Program-made: the position numbers and the translations under genes
Shown: piece by piece, positions 32,499 to 44,884 of the stretch
Layout of the letters: each line of letters starts with the position of its first letter
Numbering within the stretch: position 1 is the first letter of the stretch
Assembly (NCBI GenBank): GCA_018343915.1
Contig: JABRWF010000007.1
Location: 3,968,001-4,032,000 of the forward strand
Length of the DNA stretch: 64,000 nt
Direction: 5' to 3'
Source: Agroathelia rolfsii
Taxonomy: Eukaryota > Basidiomycota > Agaricomycetes > Amylocorticiales > Amylocorticiaceae
The notes under the pieces: generated by a model
Told to the model about the DNA's origin: nothing
The model's input: only the letters and a program-made list of their open reading frames with translations
Databases searched by the model: none

Positions 32499-35400
32499 TA
32501 GAAGGGTCGACGGAAAGGGCCATTTCGGCCAACCCCTATCTTGCAAATTGTTTCTCTTCATTTCTTTCTTTAAACTCTGTTTCAATTTCTGGTGTGCATG
32601 GACAGCACCTTCATATTCCCATTATGTTCCATGGACAATTTTCCTCTCTTGTAACTGTAGCAATGATTGATTCTGGAGCTTCCTCCTTGTTTATTCATTC
32701 TTGATTCATTAAAGAAAACAAAATACATACAAAAAAATTACCTAGAACAATCCCCGTGTACAATATAGACAATTCACTCAATGCCCAAGGAAGTATCAAA
32801 GAAATTGCTGTGCTTGAGACAAGTATTGGTGGAATCCGAAAGAAACTTCCATTTCTAGTCACGGACATTGGTCCAGAAAACGTGATCCTTGGAATTGATT
32901 GGCTTTGCTTAGAAAATCCAATAATAGATTGGTCAGCAGGAAAAGTGATGCACCCGGATTGTTTAACCATCTCCTCCAGCCTATTACCAGAATAGGCTTC
33001 TAAATATGCATCAGTCTTTTCTAAGGAAGCCTCCCAGAGAATGCCCGTAAGAAAACCTTGGGACCATAAGATTGAACTCAAAGACGGAGTATAACTCTGA
33101 AGAAGCAAGGCGTATCCCCTTTTGGTCAAAGAAGAAGAAGCATTGATCGATTATCTGCAAGAGAACCTTGAGAAGGGTTACATCAGGAAATCAGAAAGTC
33201 CGATCGCTGTCCCTATGTTCTTTGTCCCAAAGAAAAACGGCTCCCTCAGACCCGTCCAAGACTACTGGAAACTCAATGCTGAAACCATCGAGAATGCCTA
33301 TCCCCTACCCCTTATCTCCGAATTACAGGACAAAATGACCAAATTCCGTACCTTCTGTAAAATCGACCTGCAGTGGGGCTTCAATAATATCCGAATCAGA
33401 GAAGGGGATGAGTACAAGGCAGCTTTTATCACTAACAAAGGCCTGTTCAAACCCACGGTCATAACTTTTGGCCTATGTAATGCACCAGCAACCATGCAAA
33501 CTATGATGGATGACCTCTTCTACAAGTTTAACCAGCTTGGGTGGCTAGTGCATTACATAGATGACATCATTATCGGTGCTCAGACGGAAGCTGAACTTCG
33601 CACGCAAGTCCTGGAAGTGCTAAGGGTTCTCAAGAACAACAATCTATTTGCCAACCTCGAGAAATTCAAATATGACATTCCCGAAGTAGACATCTTAGGT
33701 GCTCTGGTTTCATTTGGTTCAATCCGCATGACTCCTGAAAAAGTCAAAGCAGTTCTCGAATGGCCAACACCCCAAAAGGTCTCTAATGTCCGACGTTTCC
33801 ATGGTCTCGCTAACTATTACCGGCGTTTTATTCGGAACTTCGCACAGATATGTAAACCTTTGGACAGATTAACGGGCAAGGTCGAGTGGAAATGGGGATA
33901 GGAAGAACAAGAAGCATTTGACAGCCTGAAGAAAGCATTCACTTCTGCACCAGTACTCGGCGCATACTCTCAGATGGCGGAAACTCGCCTTGAGACCGAT
34001 GCTTCCAACTTTGCAACAGGTGCAGTTTTACTTCAGAAACAGAATGACAACTCTTGGCGCCCCATTGCCTTCCTCTCCTAGGCCATGAATGATGCCAAGA
34101 GGAATTACGATATATGGGACAAAGAAATGCTAGGCATAATCAGGGCTTTGAACGCATGGTGGCACTACCTTATTGGGTTGCCACACCCCTTTGAGATACG
34201 AACGGATCATAAGAATTTGGAATACTGGAAAACGGCGCGAAACTTAACCCGTCGCCAAGCAAGATGGTCTCTGTTCCTATCCAAATTCCGCTTTACAATC
34301 TCCTATCTCCGAGGCTTAGAAAATGGACGTGCTGACCCGCTCTCTCGCTGCCCGGACTTCCAACATTCTGACAAAGAAGACAACCTCGACCAAGTAGTAC
34401 TCGACCCAAAGCTTTTCTGAATTAATGCAGCAAGAAGAGGTCATGTGGAAATCCAAGGGGAAAAGGGGATCTTAGACCGCATCCGAAGTAAGGCCAAAGA
34501 CACGGAAATAGCGAATGCGTTGGGATTGGTTAAGAAACTCGGCCCGGTAAAGCTGCAAAAGGGGTTAGAAGAATGGAATGAGGAAAATGGTCTGATCCTA
34601 CACCTCGGCAAAGTTTATGTGCCTCGCGATACTACCCTCCGGAATGACATAATTAGGTTACACCATGATGTCTCATCAGCCGGCCACCCTGGCCATCACA
34701 AGACTCTGGAACTAGTTTCTAGAAATTACTGGTGGCCCGGACTCACTAAAGCGGTTAATGATTACGTCTCCTCATGTCCAAACTGTCTTGTGTCAAAAAC
34801 AGCCAGATCAATGCCGGTAGGACCCCTATCACCCCTGCCCACCCCCGAGCGACCTTGGGAACACGTGACATCAGATATAATCGTCAAGCTTCCTGAGTCT
34901 CAGGGCTTTGATTCCATCCTGGTAGTAGTAGACAGGTTGACTAAGATATGTCACTTAATTCCATGTGTGGAGGCAATCACCGCATCTGAGATGGCAGACC
35001 TATACTTGGCACACGTTTTTCGACTACACGGCCTTCCCTGGCAATGGACTTCTAACCGAGGACCCCAATTTGCTGGAAAAGTTATGCATGAAATTCACAA
35101 ACGGTTAGACATCAAGACGTCCTTGTCCACCACCTACCACCCGCAGTCTGATGGATAAACCAAACGACTTAATCAAGAAGTCAAGGTCTACCTAAGAAAC
35201 TACGTGTCACACCGGCAAGACAATTGGGCCGGCCTTCTACCGCTAGCGGAGTTTGCATTGAACAACCGACAGCAAGCTTCCACTGGGTCATCACCGTTTG
35301 AAATGAACTACGGCTTCTCTCCCAGAATGAATCTTACAACGGCAGGAATCCCGAGTACAGAAGGGGCACAATTGTGGACAGAAAAGGTCAAGGAACTTCA

Positions 35401-36034
35401 AGAAGATGCTAAAGCAGCACTAGATCACGCGGCTAGCCGAATGAAATATTTCTTCAATAAACATGCGGCGGAAGTCCCGAAGTACACCGTTGGCAACAAA
35501 GTTTGGTTAAGCACTGAAAATATCAAACTGGCCTAACCATCAAAGAAACTTTCGGCTAAATGGATCGGCCCATACAAAATTACGGAACTTGTAGGAAACC
35601 GAGCGGTTCGGCTTGCCATTCCCAAAAAATGGACCATCCACGACGTCTTCCATGTATTATTAATCAAACCGCATGTGCAAGTAGAGTCCAGACCACTCGC
35701 CCCTATTCCGGAAGTCATTGAGGTAGAAGGAGAAGAGGAACATGAAGTTCTGCGAATTAAGGACAGCTGCCTAAGCCCAAGGACGAAGAAATTAGAATAT
35801 CTGGTCAAATGGAAAGGATATCCTGGTGAAGACTCGTGGGAAAAAGAATCAAATATTACCAATGCCCCACGACTCATCAAGGAGTTCCACAAAAAGAACC
35901 CCAAAGCACCTAAATGCCTCTCGGCTGCAGTCTTTGTGGATCTCCCATTTCAACCAATCAAAAATTTCACAGAGACTACGGAAAGGATAGGAGGAACATG
36001 GGAACTTTGGATGTTCCGGAGGAAATCCCCTTAG
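32499..36034 (+). pseudogene. pol: A2 pol: protease, RT, RNase H, integrase, chromodomain
   Basis: A single frame (-1 to gag) has nine stops: 32702, 32993, 33092, 33098, 33899, 34079, 34418, 35156 and 35534. All but possibly one fit a single transition in an Arg, Gln or Trp codon. RT retains YIDD (near 33554). The integrase HHCC (near 34660-34790), DDE core and chromodomain (near 35740-35860) are recognisable. The gene ends GGTWELWMFRRKSP-stop. Confidence 0.93.
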
Positions 36035-36045
36035 GAAGGGGGTAA

Positions 36046-36894
36046 TGTCATGAGAAGGGAATTTTCGCCGATTTTTCGGTTATTTTCTTGTAATATTTGG
36101 ACTATTATTTAATTAGTTATTGCATTTTCTTTCTTTCTCTTTTATTTTTCTTATAAGAATTACCCTTTAGGGCGTGGACTGTGGGCAGTGCAGTGGTCAT
36201 GTGATTGGCCCTCACGTGTTCCAAGCCGCATGTCACAGGAGTAATCTCGGGGCTGCACGTACTTCTATTTCATCATTATGCACAGCCCAGGAACACAGCC
36301 TTCCTTCCCTGAGCAATTCCTAATGATTACCGGTATCGGTCCAGAAACGGATCTCCACACGGATGCCCGGTGGAGTTAGGGTAAAAGCTCTTTCCCTGCA
36401 TTGCCACATTTACGCTTCTATTTCCCTCTGCGCACGGACCATCAAAGCTGCGCACGGACCTCTCAGTAGTAGTATAAATAAAGCATGTAACTTGTCCTGA
36501 AGAGCTTAGCTTCGACCTCTTCACCTTCAGGCAAGTAAAAGGTTTTGTATTCCATAAGTTGATTACTAATAAAAACTTCGCCTTCAGGGTATTTCCTTTT
36601 GGCCTAGGCTCTTTGTCCTAGCCCCTTCTCTCTCTCTCTCTTTCTCTTCCCCTACCTTTACTTGTGGGTGGTGCAAATCCCCCAGACGTGTGTGCATGAA
36701 TAAGAGCAAGCAATTACATAAGAGATAAGAAAGTACCCGGCGTGCCCTCAATAGATAAAGGGACTGCGTACCTGTAGGAACACTCTTACGTAGGTACTTC
36801 AGTATTTTAGTGTTAGGGAGTGTATTGTTTGATTATATGCACAAGTAGGCTCTCCACGCCCAACGTCGCATAGTCAAGGAGTATACCCTTGACA
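36046..36894 (+). repeat. 3' LTR of A2
   Basis: It is 849 bp, the partner of 28433-29281, and is preceded by GGAAGGGGGTAA. Confidence 0.95.
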
Positions 36895-36899
36895 CTAGA

Positions 36900-37678
36900 C
36901 TCAGGAATCAGGGTTGTTCCAATCACTGTGCAATTACTAAGGAGTACTAGACTCATTATTCCAATCGGATGCTCATCGGACTTAGTCACAAAGCACTGCC
37001 CCTGCATTACTGTCATTCCTGCTTACAAACCCCGCTGTGTACAGACCATCAAGGCTGTGCACGGGCCCTTCATTTTATGTATAAATACAAGCCTGTAGCC
37101 CTTACCTAAACCTTAGCTTTGACCTTCTCACCTTTAGGTAAGGGCACCCCCCACTTATATTCTTTACACATTCACTAATATAGTCTTGCCTTCAGGCTTG
37201 TTTGCCCTAGCCCACAACCCCCCTCTCTATTCCTCCCTATTTAGTGTAAGGCCTTAAGGGCATCTAGATAGCGTACATAATTCCTAGTATCAGAGGACTG
37301 CCTGAGTCATAAGTCCCCAATACACAAGGGGCATTGTGCATGATTATAAACCCAGTTCATTCTGGTCAAGGCAGTAATAAGTCCTTGCAGGGATTATGTA
37401 GACCATGGTGGGCTAAGCCGCCTGTCTCCAGTAAGAATTACTTAAGAAACTATTTGACGCAAAGCAAGTACACGGGAAGACTATTGTCTAGAGTACCGGA
37501 CATGAGCCCAGCAAAGTAGTTGACTAAGTAAACTATTACAAAGAGTAGCAATAGGAGCATATGGGTCCCTGGTAAACATCCAACCAAGTAATGCACATAA
37601 AACCTAGTCTTACAGCCCACCTTTGTACCTTACAGAAGGTTGTGCTTATTGGATTAGTCAAGTGCGCAAGCCTTGACA
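36900..37678 (+). repeat. Solo B LTR, 3' part
   Basis: This completes the LTR begun at 28210 and ends GCAAGCCTTGACA. The flank TTGGG matches TCGGG at 28205 apart from one C-to-T change at a CpG. Confidence 0.9.
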
Positions 37679-37683
37679 TTGGG

Positions 37684-38135
37684 TGCATCAAAAACCCAAT
37701 GGGGAAAAAGCTACTGAGCAGATTTCTCATTCCTAGTCTATTGTCAAAAGTGTAGCAGCCTATGCCATTACATTATCCCCCTTCTAGGGAGGAGATTGAG
37801 GATGTATTGACAAGTGTCAATAATTAGAGGTCCAGGCAGTGTGGAGGTCAAGCTACACAACCTAATTGGGTAGTCATCTATAGAGGGGCAATATACTCAG
37901 CCCATAAGTTCTATCGAGTTGGCATGGGTGATGGAGAGTGCAGTCTGGCCTGAGGAGGTGCAGCCTGTTGAATGCATATACGTCCAACAAACATAGTAGC
38001 TGTGCCACAACGGATTTTCAATAATTTAAGCTCTGCCTTAATCATAGTATATATACTATATACCATGCATATATGCAATATAATGTCTTTTGACTTCTAA
38101 CTGTTGAAATGGCAATCCATTGCTATAGAGGATAG
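37684..38135. other. Host-like intergenic remnant
   Basis: Resolving the B LTR insertion joins this directly to 28209. I see no gene, LTR terminus or RNA gene in it. Confidence 0.5.
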
Positions 38136-38966
38136 TGTCAAGGGTACACTCCTTGACTGTGCAAAGTGTATACTTCTAACACTAAAATCTAAGTACTGCA
38201 CAAATATGGTTTTCCCACAGATATGTTCCCTAATTTATTGAAGGGCAACACTGGGTACTCTTCTGTACTTATGTCCAAGGCTCTGACTCTTATTCCAACA
38301 AACTTTGTAACTTACTTGAGGGGATTTCCACCACCTCCAGTGTGAGTGTATGCTATAGCTAAGATGGGCTAGGCCCTGCGGAATGAACCCTGAAGGCAAA
38401 GTTTCATTGAGTAATACTATAAGAGAGATACAAACATATAATACTTGCCTAAAGGTGAAGAGGTCAAAGCTAGCCTTTCAGGACAAGTTACATAGACTAC
38501 TTATACTACTTGCAGAAGCTCCGCGCTAGTTCCGATGCAGAGGCAAAGAATAGAGGAAGTAGATTATGCAGGGGAAGACCTTTTCCCTAACTCTGACAGG
38601 CAGCCGTGCAGAGATACAACACTTCTGGAGATTCTGCACTCAGGAGTGGAGCTCTACAGGAGCTTGGGAGCGGAAGCTCAGAGGTGTGTAACAGAACCAG
38701 TATCCATTAGGAATTGGTCAGTAGTCAGAGGTTTGTACTCCGGAGTTATGCGGAATAGTGAATAGGAAATGCACAACTCAGGATTACTCCTGTAGCATGC
38801 GGCTTAGTCACATGAGGGCCAATCACCTGACCATTCACTACCTATAGTCCACGCCCTAAGGGTAATAAAAAGAAAAAGATAAAAGGAGACAAAAATTTGT
38901 AAAAATAGTTCCAATAAAAATTAAATAATTTGCAAAAATTCTGTCTATATTTTCCAACTCATGATA
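38136..38966 (-). repeat. Solo H-family LTR, reversed, decayed
   Basis: The TSD is GATAG (38131-38135 and 38967-38971). The minus-strand start TATCATGAGTTGGAAAATAT matches the inverted tip of H1 at 60326. The body resembles LTR F (AGCTCCGCGCTAGTTCC). Confidence 0.85.
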
Positions 38967-38971
38967 GATAG

Positions 38972-39210
38972 GAGTGACAGAGTCATGGTCACACATAGTG
39001 TGACAAAGCCTTTAGAGTAGCTATGCATTATAGTATGCAATTCATTTATTTGTCTATATACTGTGTCCATGTACAATAATAAGTAAATGCCTTCAATGGC
39101 ATTATTCTAGCTTTTTGCTTCAGTCTTGGCTAGCTAGCTTGCTTGCTTTTTCTCACACTAACCACCACTATTATCTTCACACCAGCACTACTTAAGCTTT
39201 ACCTATTTAC
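38972..39210. other. AT-rich remnant, no gene seen
   Basis: This is probably host DNA between the H LTR and a decayed D LTR. Nothing is recognised in it. Confidence 0.4.
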
Positions 39211-39359
39211 TATCACAATCTACCAATGCACCCAGCTGCTGAACATCCTAATTACATACATCAATATTTGTGAATACCTATAATAGAGTTGCTAGTGATG
39301 CCCTCCCTTCTGAGTCACTGTGTACCCTGTGCATTGGAAGTATTTCCGATGTGTCTACC
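39211..39359 (+). repeat. Decayed D LTR, 5' fragment
   Basis: It aligns with the first 150 bases of LTR D, with nearly every CpG changed to TpG or CpA. Confidence 0.8.
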
Positions 39360-39777
39360 TATTATAAGAAGGCAATTTTTGCCAATTTTTTGGTTATTTT
39401 CCTGTATTATTTAGACCAATATTTAATTAGTTATTGAACTTTCTTTCCATTTTTCTATTTTCCTTATCAAAATTACCTTTTAGGGTGTAGACTATGGGCA
39501 GTGTAGCAGTCATATAATTGGCCCTTATGTGTTCCAAGCTACACATCACAGGAGTAATCTTGGGGCTGTGCATACTTCTATTTTCATCATTATATATAGC
39601 CTAGGAACACAGCCTTCCTTCTCTAAGCAATTCCTAATAGTTACTGATACTAGTCCAGAAACAGATCTCTACATAGATGCCCGGTGGAGTTAGGGTAAAT
39701 GCTCTTCCCCTGCATTGCCACAACTATACTTCTATCTCCCTCTGTGTATAGACCACTAAGGCTATGCTGTCAAGGGT
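39360..39777 (+). repeat. Decayed A LTR, 5' part
   Basis: It aligns with LTR A from its start (TATTATAAGAAGG). It is interrupted by a younger reversed A LTR with TSD TATGC (39773-39777 and 40624-40628). Confidence 0.85.
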
Positions 39778-40623
39778 ACACTCCTTGACTTGACGAAATT
39801 GTAGGTCAACACCCACAAATTACTTCAAATGCAAAGATTGCCCTTCTTAACAATTTAAGTCTTATGAAGTACCTATAAATGAGGTTTCCCACAGATACGC
39901 AATTCCCTTAATCTATTGGGGATGCGCTGGGTACTCCATTATCTCACTTATATTTGATGCTCTTACATTCATGCGCACACGTTAGGGGATTTTCACCACC
40001 TACAAGTAGAAGGGAAAGGGAGGGAGAGAAAGAAAGGGAGGGGGCTAGGAACCTGGCTCTAGGCCAAAAGAATATACCCTGAAGGCGAAGATGTTATTAG
40101 TAATCTATCTTTATGGAATACAAACCGTTACTTGCCTGAAGGCGAAGAGGTCAAAGCTGAGCTCTTCAGGACAAGTTACATGCACTATTTATACTACTAT
40201 ACAAGGGTCCATGCGCAGCTTTAGTGGTCTGTGCGCAGAGGGAGATAGAAGCATGAATGGTGGCAATGCAAGGGAAGAACGTTTACCCTAACTCCACCGG
40301 GCATCCGTGTGGAGATCCATTTTCCGGATCAATACCGGTAATCATTAGGAATTGTTCAGGGAAGGAAGGCTGTGTTCCTGAGCTATGTATGATGATGAAA
40401 TGGAAGTGCGCGCAGCCCCAAGATTACTCCTGTGACATGCGGCTTGAAACATGTGAGGGCCAATCACATAACCACTGCACTGCCCACAGTCCATGCCCTA
40501 AAGGGTAATTTTTATAAGAAAATAAAGAAAAGGGAAAGAAAAATGCAATAACTAAATGAATAATAGTCTAAATAATACAGAAAAATAACCAAAAAATCGG
40601 CGAAAAATTCCCTACTCATGACA
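39778..40623 (-). repeat. Solo A LTR, reversed
   Basis: It is 846 bp and complete, with TSD TATGC, and is inserted into an older A LTR in the opposite orientation. Confidence 0.93.
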
Positions 40624-40628
40624 TATGC

Positions 40629-40813
40629 ATGGACCATTCCTCAATAGTATAAATAGTGCATGTAACTTGTCCTGAAGAGCTCAGCTTTGACCTCTTCACC
40701 TTTAGGCAAGTAACCCCAGGTTGTATCTCCCATAAAATAGATTACTAATAAAAAATCTTTGCCTTTAGGGTATCATCTTGTTGGCCTAGGCCCTAAGTCC
40801 TAGCCCTTCCCCC
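40629..40813 (+). repeat. Decayed A LTR, continued
   Basis: The promoter and intron-like part of LTR A are still recognisable (ATAAATAG, TTACTAAT). It is cut at 40814 by a D LTR. Confidence 0.85.
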
Positions 40814-40983
40814 TATTATGACCTGCCAACACACCTGGCTGCTAAATGTCCTAATTGCACATATTAACATTTATAAACAACTATAATAGAGCTACTGGCA
40901 ACGCCCTCCCTTCTGAGTTACTGTATATCCCATGAATTGGAAGCATTTCCAATGTAGCCACTGATGTTTCCCCAGAGCTATAT
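40814..40983 (+). repeat. CpG-decayed D LTR, first part
   Basis: It starts TATTATGACCTGCC. It is interrupted by an E-related LTR (40984-41719) and F1 (41784-56434), and continues at 41725-41783 and 56440-56666. Confidence 0.85.
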
Positions 40984-41719
40984 TGTCATGAGTTGAACTT
41001 TTGGCTTTTCTACTCTCTTGATTTTTCCCTGGTTTTTCTATATTTTTCCTGATTTTATTTTATTTTATATGATTTTCTTTGATTTTGTGCATTGAATGTT
41101 TTGCTTACTGTACTTGCATTTCTTTTCTGATCATTGAATCCTTTTAGAGGGACCTTAGGGTAGTATTCCTTTACCTTATTTTCTACTCTGATTATCTTAT
41201 CTCATCTTTGATCTTATTGAATATGCTTTTTACTTTACATGTTTGCATTTCTCCTCTTTGTGGCTGATGTGGCTATACTTTCATTCTCCTCTTCAATATT
41301 AGGACTCAGCTACTGTACAGTTCATGTATGTACTTAAGGCTGGCTGTCCTAGAGAATGCTTCTCTAGTTCAGACCACTCTGTTCACCACTCAGTGTTCTT
41401 TGCTCAATCTACTCTTTTACTTTCTCATGTCTTGGTAATGATGATGCTGGCTTGTCTCTGCTTATGTTCTATGTCTATATTGTCAAGAGAGGCTGTGTAC
41501 TCTGATAATCAGTGAGGGATAGGGTATCCCAATAGTCTGCTCTGTTAGAGACACAGGTATGTAAAGTTCAATGATATTTGGCATTTGTTAGCCCTTGCTA
41601 GGGGTATTCCCACCATGTTTATTTTCTCAGTTCCCCACCACCTTTTCCATTGTCTCCTACCCCCCCCTTTTTATGGTTGTTTGGAGTGGTTGGTCATGGC
41701 CTCTGGCCATGCCCTGACA
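40984..41719 (+). repeat. Solo E-related LTR
   Basis: It is 736 bp, TGTCATGAGTTGAAC to GCCCTGACA. The flanks TATAT and TATGT differ by one transition. The 5' part resembles LTR E and the rest is diverged. Confidence 0.75.
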
Positions 41720-41724
41720 TATGT

Positions 41725-41783
41725 GCATAGCCGTTCTTTGTGCTTCCTTCCCATCATCAATATACTTCTGTCTATCAGAGTAT
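41725..41783 (+). repeat. CpG-decayed D LTR, second part
   Basis: It continues LTR D. F1 enters after AGTAT (41779-41783 and 56435-56439). Confidence 0.82.
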
Positions 41784-42641
41784 TGTCAAGGGATCACTCT
41801 TGACTATGCGGAGATAATCAAAATAATCTCCCAACACTGAACAAAGTACCTAAAATACAAGTTTTCCCACACTACCTAATCCCCTTAATCTATTGAGGGT
41901 GGCAAGGGTACTCTCCTTGTATCTTACGAAGCTCCGAAGACTTTTTGTCGGAGGAGGGCGGAGGTTCCGGAGACTCCAAATCATGCATCACGCGTCTAAC
42001 TAGTTACTCTAGGGAATTTCACCCTACTAATTGAATGTGTTGGTGTGCTAAGACGCGGGGCTAGGCCCGGAGGTTAATGAATCCTGAAGGCAAAGTTGAT
42101 TGAGTAATTCTAAGAGGAATACAAACACTAAATACTTGCCTGAAGGCGAAGAGGTCAAAGCTGGCCTTTCAGGACAAGTTACATCAACTACTTATACTAC
42201 TACGAAAGCTCCGCGCTAGTTCCAACGTGGAGACAAGAGATAGAGAAAGTAGAATATGCAGGGGAAGACCTTTTCCCTAACTCCGACGGGCAGCCGTGCA
42301 GAGATACAACACTTGCGGAGGCTCCGCGCTTAGGAGCGGAGCTCCGAAGGAGCTCCGGAGATGAAGCTTGGAAGTGTGTAGCGGAACCAGTATCCGTTAG
42401 GAGTCGGTCAGTGATTGGAGGTTTGTACTCTGGAGTTGTGCGGAATGGTGAACAGGAAACGCACAACTCATGATTACTCCTGTAGCGTGCGGCTTAGTCA
42501 CATAAGGGCCAATCATAGGACCGCTCACTGCCTACAGACCACGCTCTGAGGGTAATATAATGAAAGAAAAATGAAACAAAATATAATACATTGTTTAAAT
42601 AATAACAAAAAATTTATAGTCCAAAATTCCAACTCATAACA
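41784..42641 (-). repeat. 3' LTR of F1
   Basis: It is 858 bp. AGGTCAAAGCT on the plus strand (42152-42162) is the complement of the RNA self-primer AGCTTTGACCT. An intron-like segment lies at 42084-42140 (GC donor, minus strand). Confidence 0.94.
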
Positions 42642-42652
42642 TTACCCCTTTC

Positions 42653-43857
42653 CTACGGGGATTTCCTCCGGAACATCCCTAGTTCCCATCCTGCCGTGGT
42701 TGATGCCACCGTCTCCGTAAAGTTCTCTAGTGGTCGGAACGGAATTTCCCCAAAGGCTGCAGCTGTTAGGCGTTTGGGCGCATTAGGGTGTTTCTGATGG
42801 AACTTTTTGATCAGTTCCGATGCATTTCGGACATCCGCCTCCTTTTCCCATGACTCCTCCCCAGGATACCCTTTCCAGACAACGAGATACTCAATTTTCT
42901 TTGTTCTCCAACTGATCCGTGAGTCCTTAATTTCCTCCACTTCATGCTCCTCCTCCCCTTCAATTTCCACCGGTTCCGGTGCAGAGGTATGTCTACTGAA
43001 GGCAAAATGTGGTTTCAGTAGGGAGACATGGAAGACGTCGTGAATTGCCCATCTCTGCGGTATGGCCAAACGGTAAGCCCGATCTCCGACAATCTCCGTG
43101 ATTTTATATGGACCAATCCATTTGGCGGAAAGCTTTTTGCTGGGCTGGCGGAGCTTCAGGTTTTCTGTACTGAGCCAAACTTTGTCTCCTATCGAATACT
43201 TGGGCTGTTCACTTGCATGTCAATCGAAGAAATACTTTATTTTCTCGTTTGCTAGGCTCATGGCGGCTTTGGCATCCTCCTGAAGTTCCGCAACTTTTGA
43301 TAACCAGTTCTCTGCTCCAATCGTTTTGACTATTCCAGCAGCGGTAAGGTTCATGTGTGGGGAGAAGCCATAATTGAGTTCAAATGGGGATGCTCTAATA
43401 GACGCTTGTTGCCGGTTGTTGATCGCAAATTCTGCTACGGAGAGAAGTTCCAACCAGTCCTCTTGTCGGTGAGATACATAGTATTGGATGTATGCCTCAA
43501 CTTCCTGGTTTAGCCGTTCCGTTTGTCCATCCAATTGTGGATGATAGGCAGTGGAGAGAGATGTCTTAATACCCAACCGTTTGTGTATCTCCTTCATCAC
43601 TTGACTAGCGAATTGTGGTCCGCGATTGGAGGTCCATTATTTCGGAAGGCCATATAAGCGGAATATGTTTTGGAGGTAAAGATCGGCCATTTCAGCGGAG
43701 GTGATTGCTTCCTTGGTCGGGATCAGGTGCACCATCTTTGTAAGGCGGTTGACAACGATGAGAATTGAGCCGTACCCATGTGACTCTGGCAGTTTCACAA
43801 TCATATCTGCTGTAACATGTTCCCATGGACGCCCCGGAACTGGGAGCAGAGACAGAA
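42653..43857 (-). pseudogene. pol: F1 pol, part 2: integrase core and chromodomain
   Basis: The minus-strand frame continues from 51374 after removal of B1. It contains the DDE core (near 43790, near 43620 and DGQTERLNQE near 43520) and a chromodomain (near 42815-42950). Stops are TAA 43637-43639 (Gln position) and TGA 43220-43222. It ends GMFRRKSP-stop at 42653. Confidence 0.92.
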
Positions 43858-44216
43858 TGTTATGAGTTGGATATTTTTCGCCTTTTCTTTACAAACATGT
43901 ACATATTTTTCTTATATTTTTACGATTTTTATTGATTGAGATATGGACGAAATACCTTGCAGGCGACATCTTGACGTGCGTGTGACTGGCTGTGTTAGCC
44001 CCACGTAACAGGAGTGCTCGTGACAAGAGTATATTAGGAAGGCGGAGCCTAGACCATTCCTTTTCATCAAAAGGTCTAGACTCAGGAACCAGGGTCGTTC
44101 CAATCACTGTGCGATTACTAAGGAGTACTAGACTCATCATTCTGATTGGTTGCTCATCGGACTTAGGCACAAAGCACTGCCCCTGCATTCTTGTCATTTC
44201 CGCTTACGAACCCTGC

Positions 44217-44307
44217 TGCGCATAGACCATCGAGGCTGCACACGGGCCTTTCATTTTATGTATAAATACAAACCTGTAAACCCTTACCTGAACCTTAGCT
44301 TCGACCT
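44217..44307 (+). promoter_or_regulatory. LTR B core promoter and self-primer
   Basis: Two GCRCAYRGRCC motifs 20 bp apart precede TATAAATA. AGCTTCGACCT starts 36 bases after the TATA start. Confidence 0.62.
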
Positions 44308-44319
44308 CCTCGCCTTCAG

Positions 44320-44379
44320 GTAAGGGCACCCCCCCGCTTGTATACTTACATAAAAATACTAATATTACCTCGCCTTCAG
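44320..44379 (+). other. Intron-like segment in LTR B
   Basis: The donor is CGCCTTCAG|GTAAGG, a TACTAAT branch follows, and the acceptor is CGCCTTCAG. The length is 60 bp. The nine bases before the donor and at the acceptor are identical. Confidence 0.55.
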
Positions 44380-44871
44380 GCTTGCTTCTCCATCCTAGCC
44401 CACATCCTTCCCCCCCCCTCTCTCCATTACTCTATTTAGTGTAAGGCCTTAAGGACAGCTAGATAGCATACGTAGTCCTAGTCTCAGAGGACTAGATAAG
44501 TCATAAGTCCTCAATACACAAGGGGCATTGCGTGTGATAAAATCCAGTTCAGTCTGGTCAAGGCAGTAACAAGTCCTTGCAGGAATTACGCAGACCACGG
44601 TGGGCTAAGCCGCCTGTCTCAAGTAAGAACCACATAAGAGACTATTTGACGCAAAGCAAAGTACACGGGAAGACTTCTGTCTAGAGTACCGATCACTAGC
44701 CTAGCAAAGTAGTCAATTAGGTGGACTATTACAAAGAGCAGCAACGGGAGCACGTGGGTTCCTGATATATATCCAACCAAGTAACGCACATAAAACCCGG
44801 CCTTACGGCCCGCCTTCGTACCTTACAGAAGGTTGTGCTCATTGGATTAGTCAAGTGCGCAAGCCTTGATA

Positions 44872-44884
44872 TTAGGTCGAAGCT
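44872..44884 (+). promoter_or_regulatory. Self-primer binding site of B1
   Basis: TT then AGGTCGAAGCT (44874-44884) is exactly complementary to 44297-44307. The leader to 45283 has no gene. Confidence 0.8.

Larger units (their letters stand above)
29756..32501 (+). pseudogene. gag: A2 gag, split by two solo LTRs
   Basis: The segments are 29756-29995, 30409-31015 and 31876-32501. The TSDs AATTC and CTCCT join them in one frame. Stops are TAG at 29786 (Gln) and a TAA near 32067. The CCHC knuckle CYNCQQWGHFASNC lies near 32240-32281. The gene ends GF-stop over G_GGT_TTT at 32492-32498. Confidence 0.9.
28433..36894 (+). mobile_element. Ty3/gypsy chromovirus A2, full length
   Basis: Two 849-bp LTRs flank a leader, gag and pol, with TSD CTAGA. 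Gag is split by solo G (29996-30403) and E (31016-31870) LTRs. The leader 29295-29755 has no gene. Pol has nine stops and no frameshift. Confidence 0.95.
43858..44871 (+). repeat. 5' LTR of B1
   Basis: It starts TGTTATGAGTTGGATATTT and ends CCTTGATA, with the final GACA decayed to GATA. The tandem motif (44217-44248), TATAAATA (44261), self-primer (44297-44307) and intron-like segment (44320-44379, TACTAAT branch) lie in order. Confidence 0.95.

Noticed and set aside
41324..41803. Small frames in the E-related LTR and next to it
   Set aside because: No homology, and they cross the LTR boundary into a D fragment.
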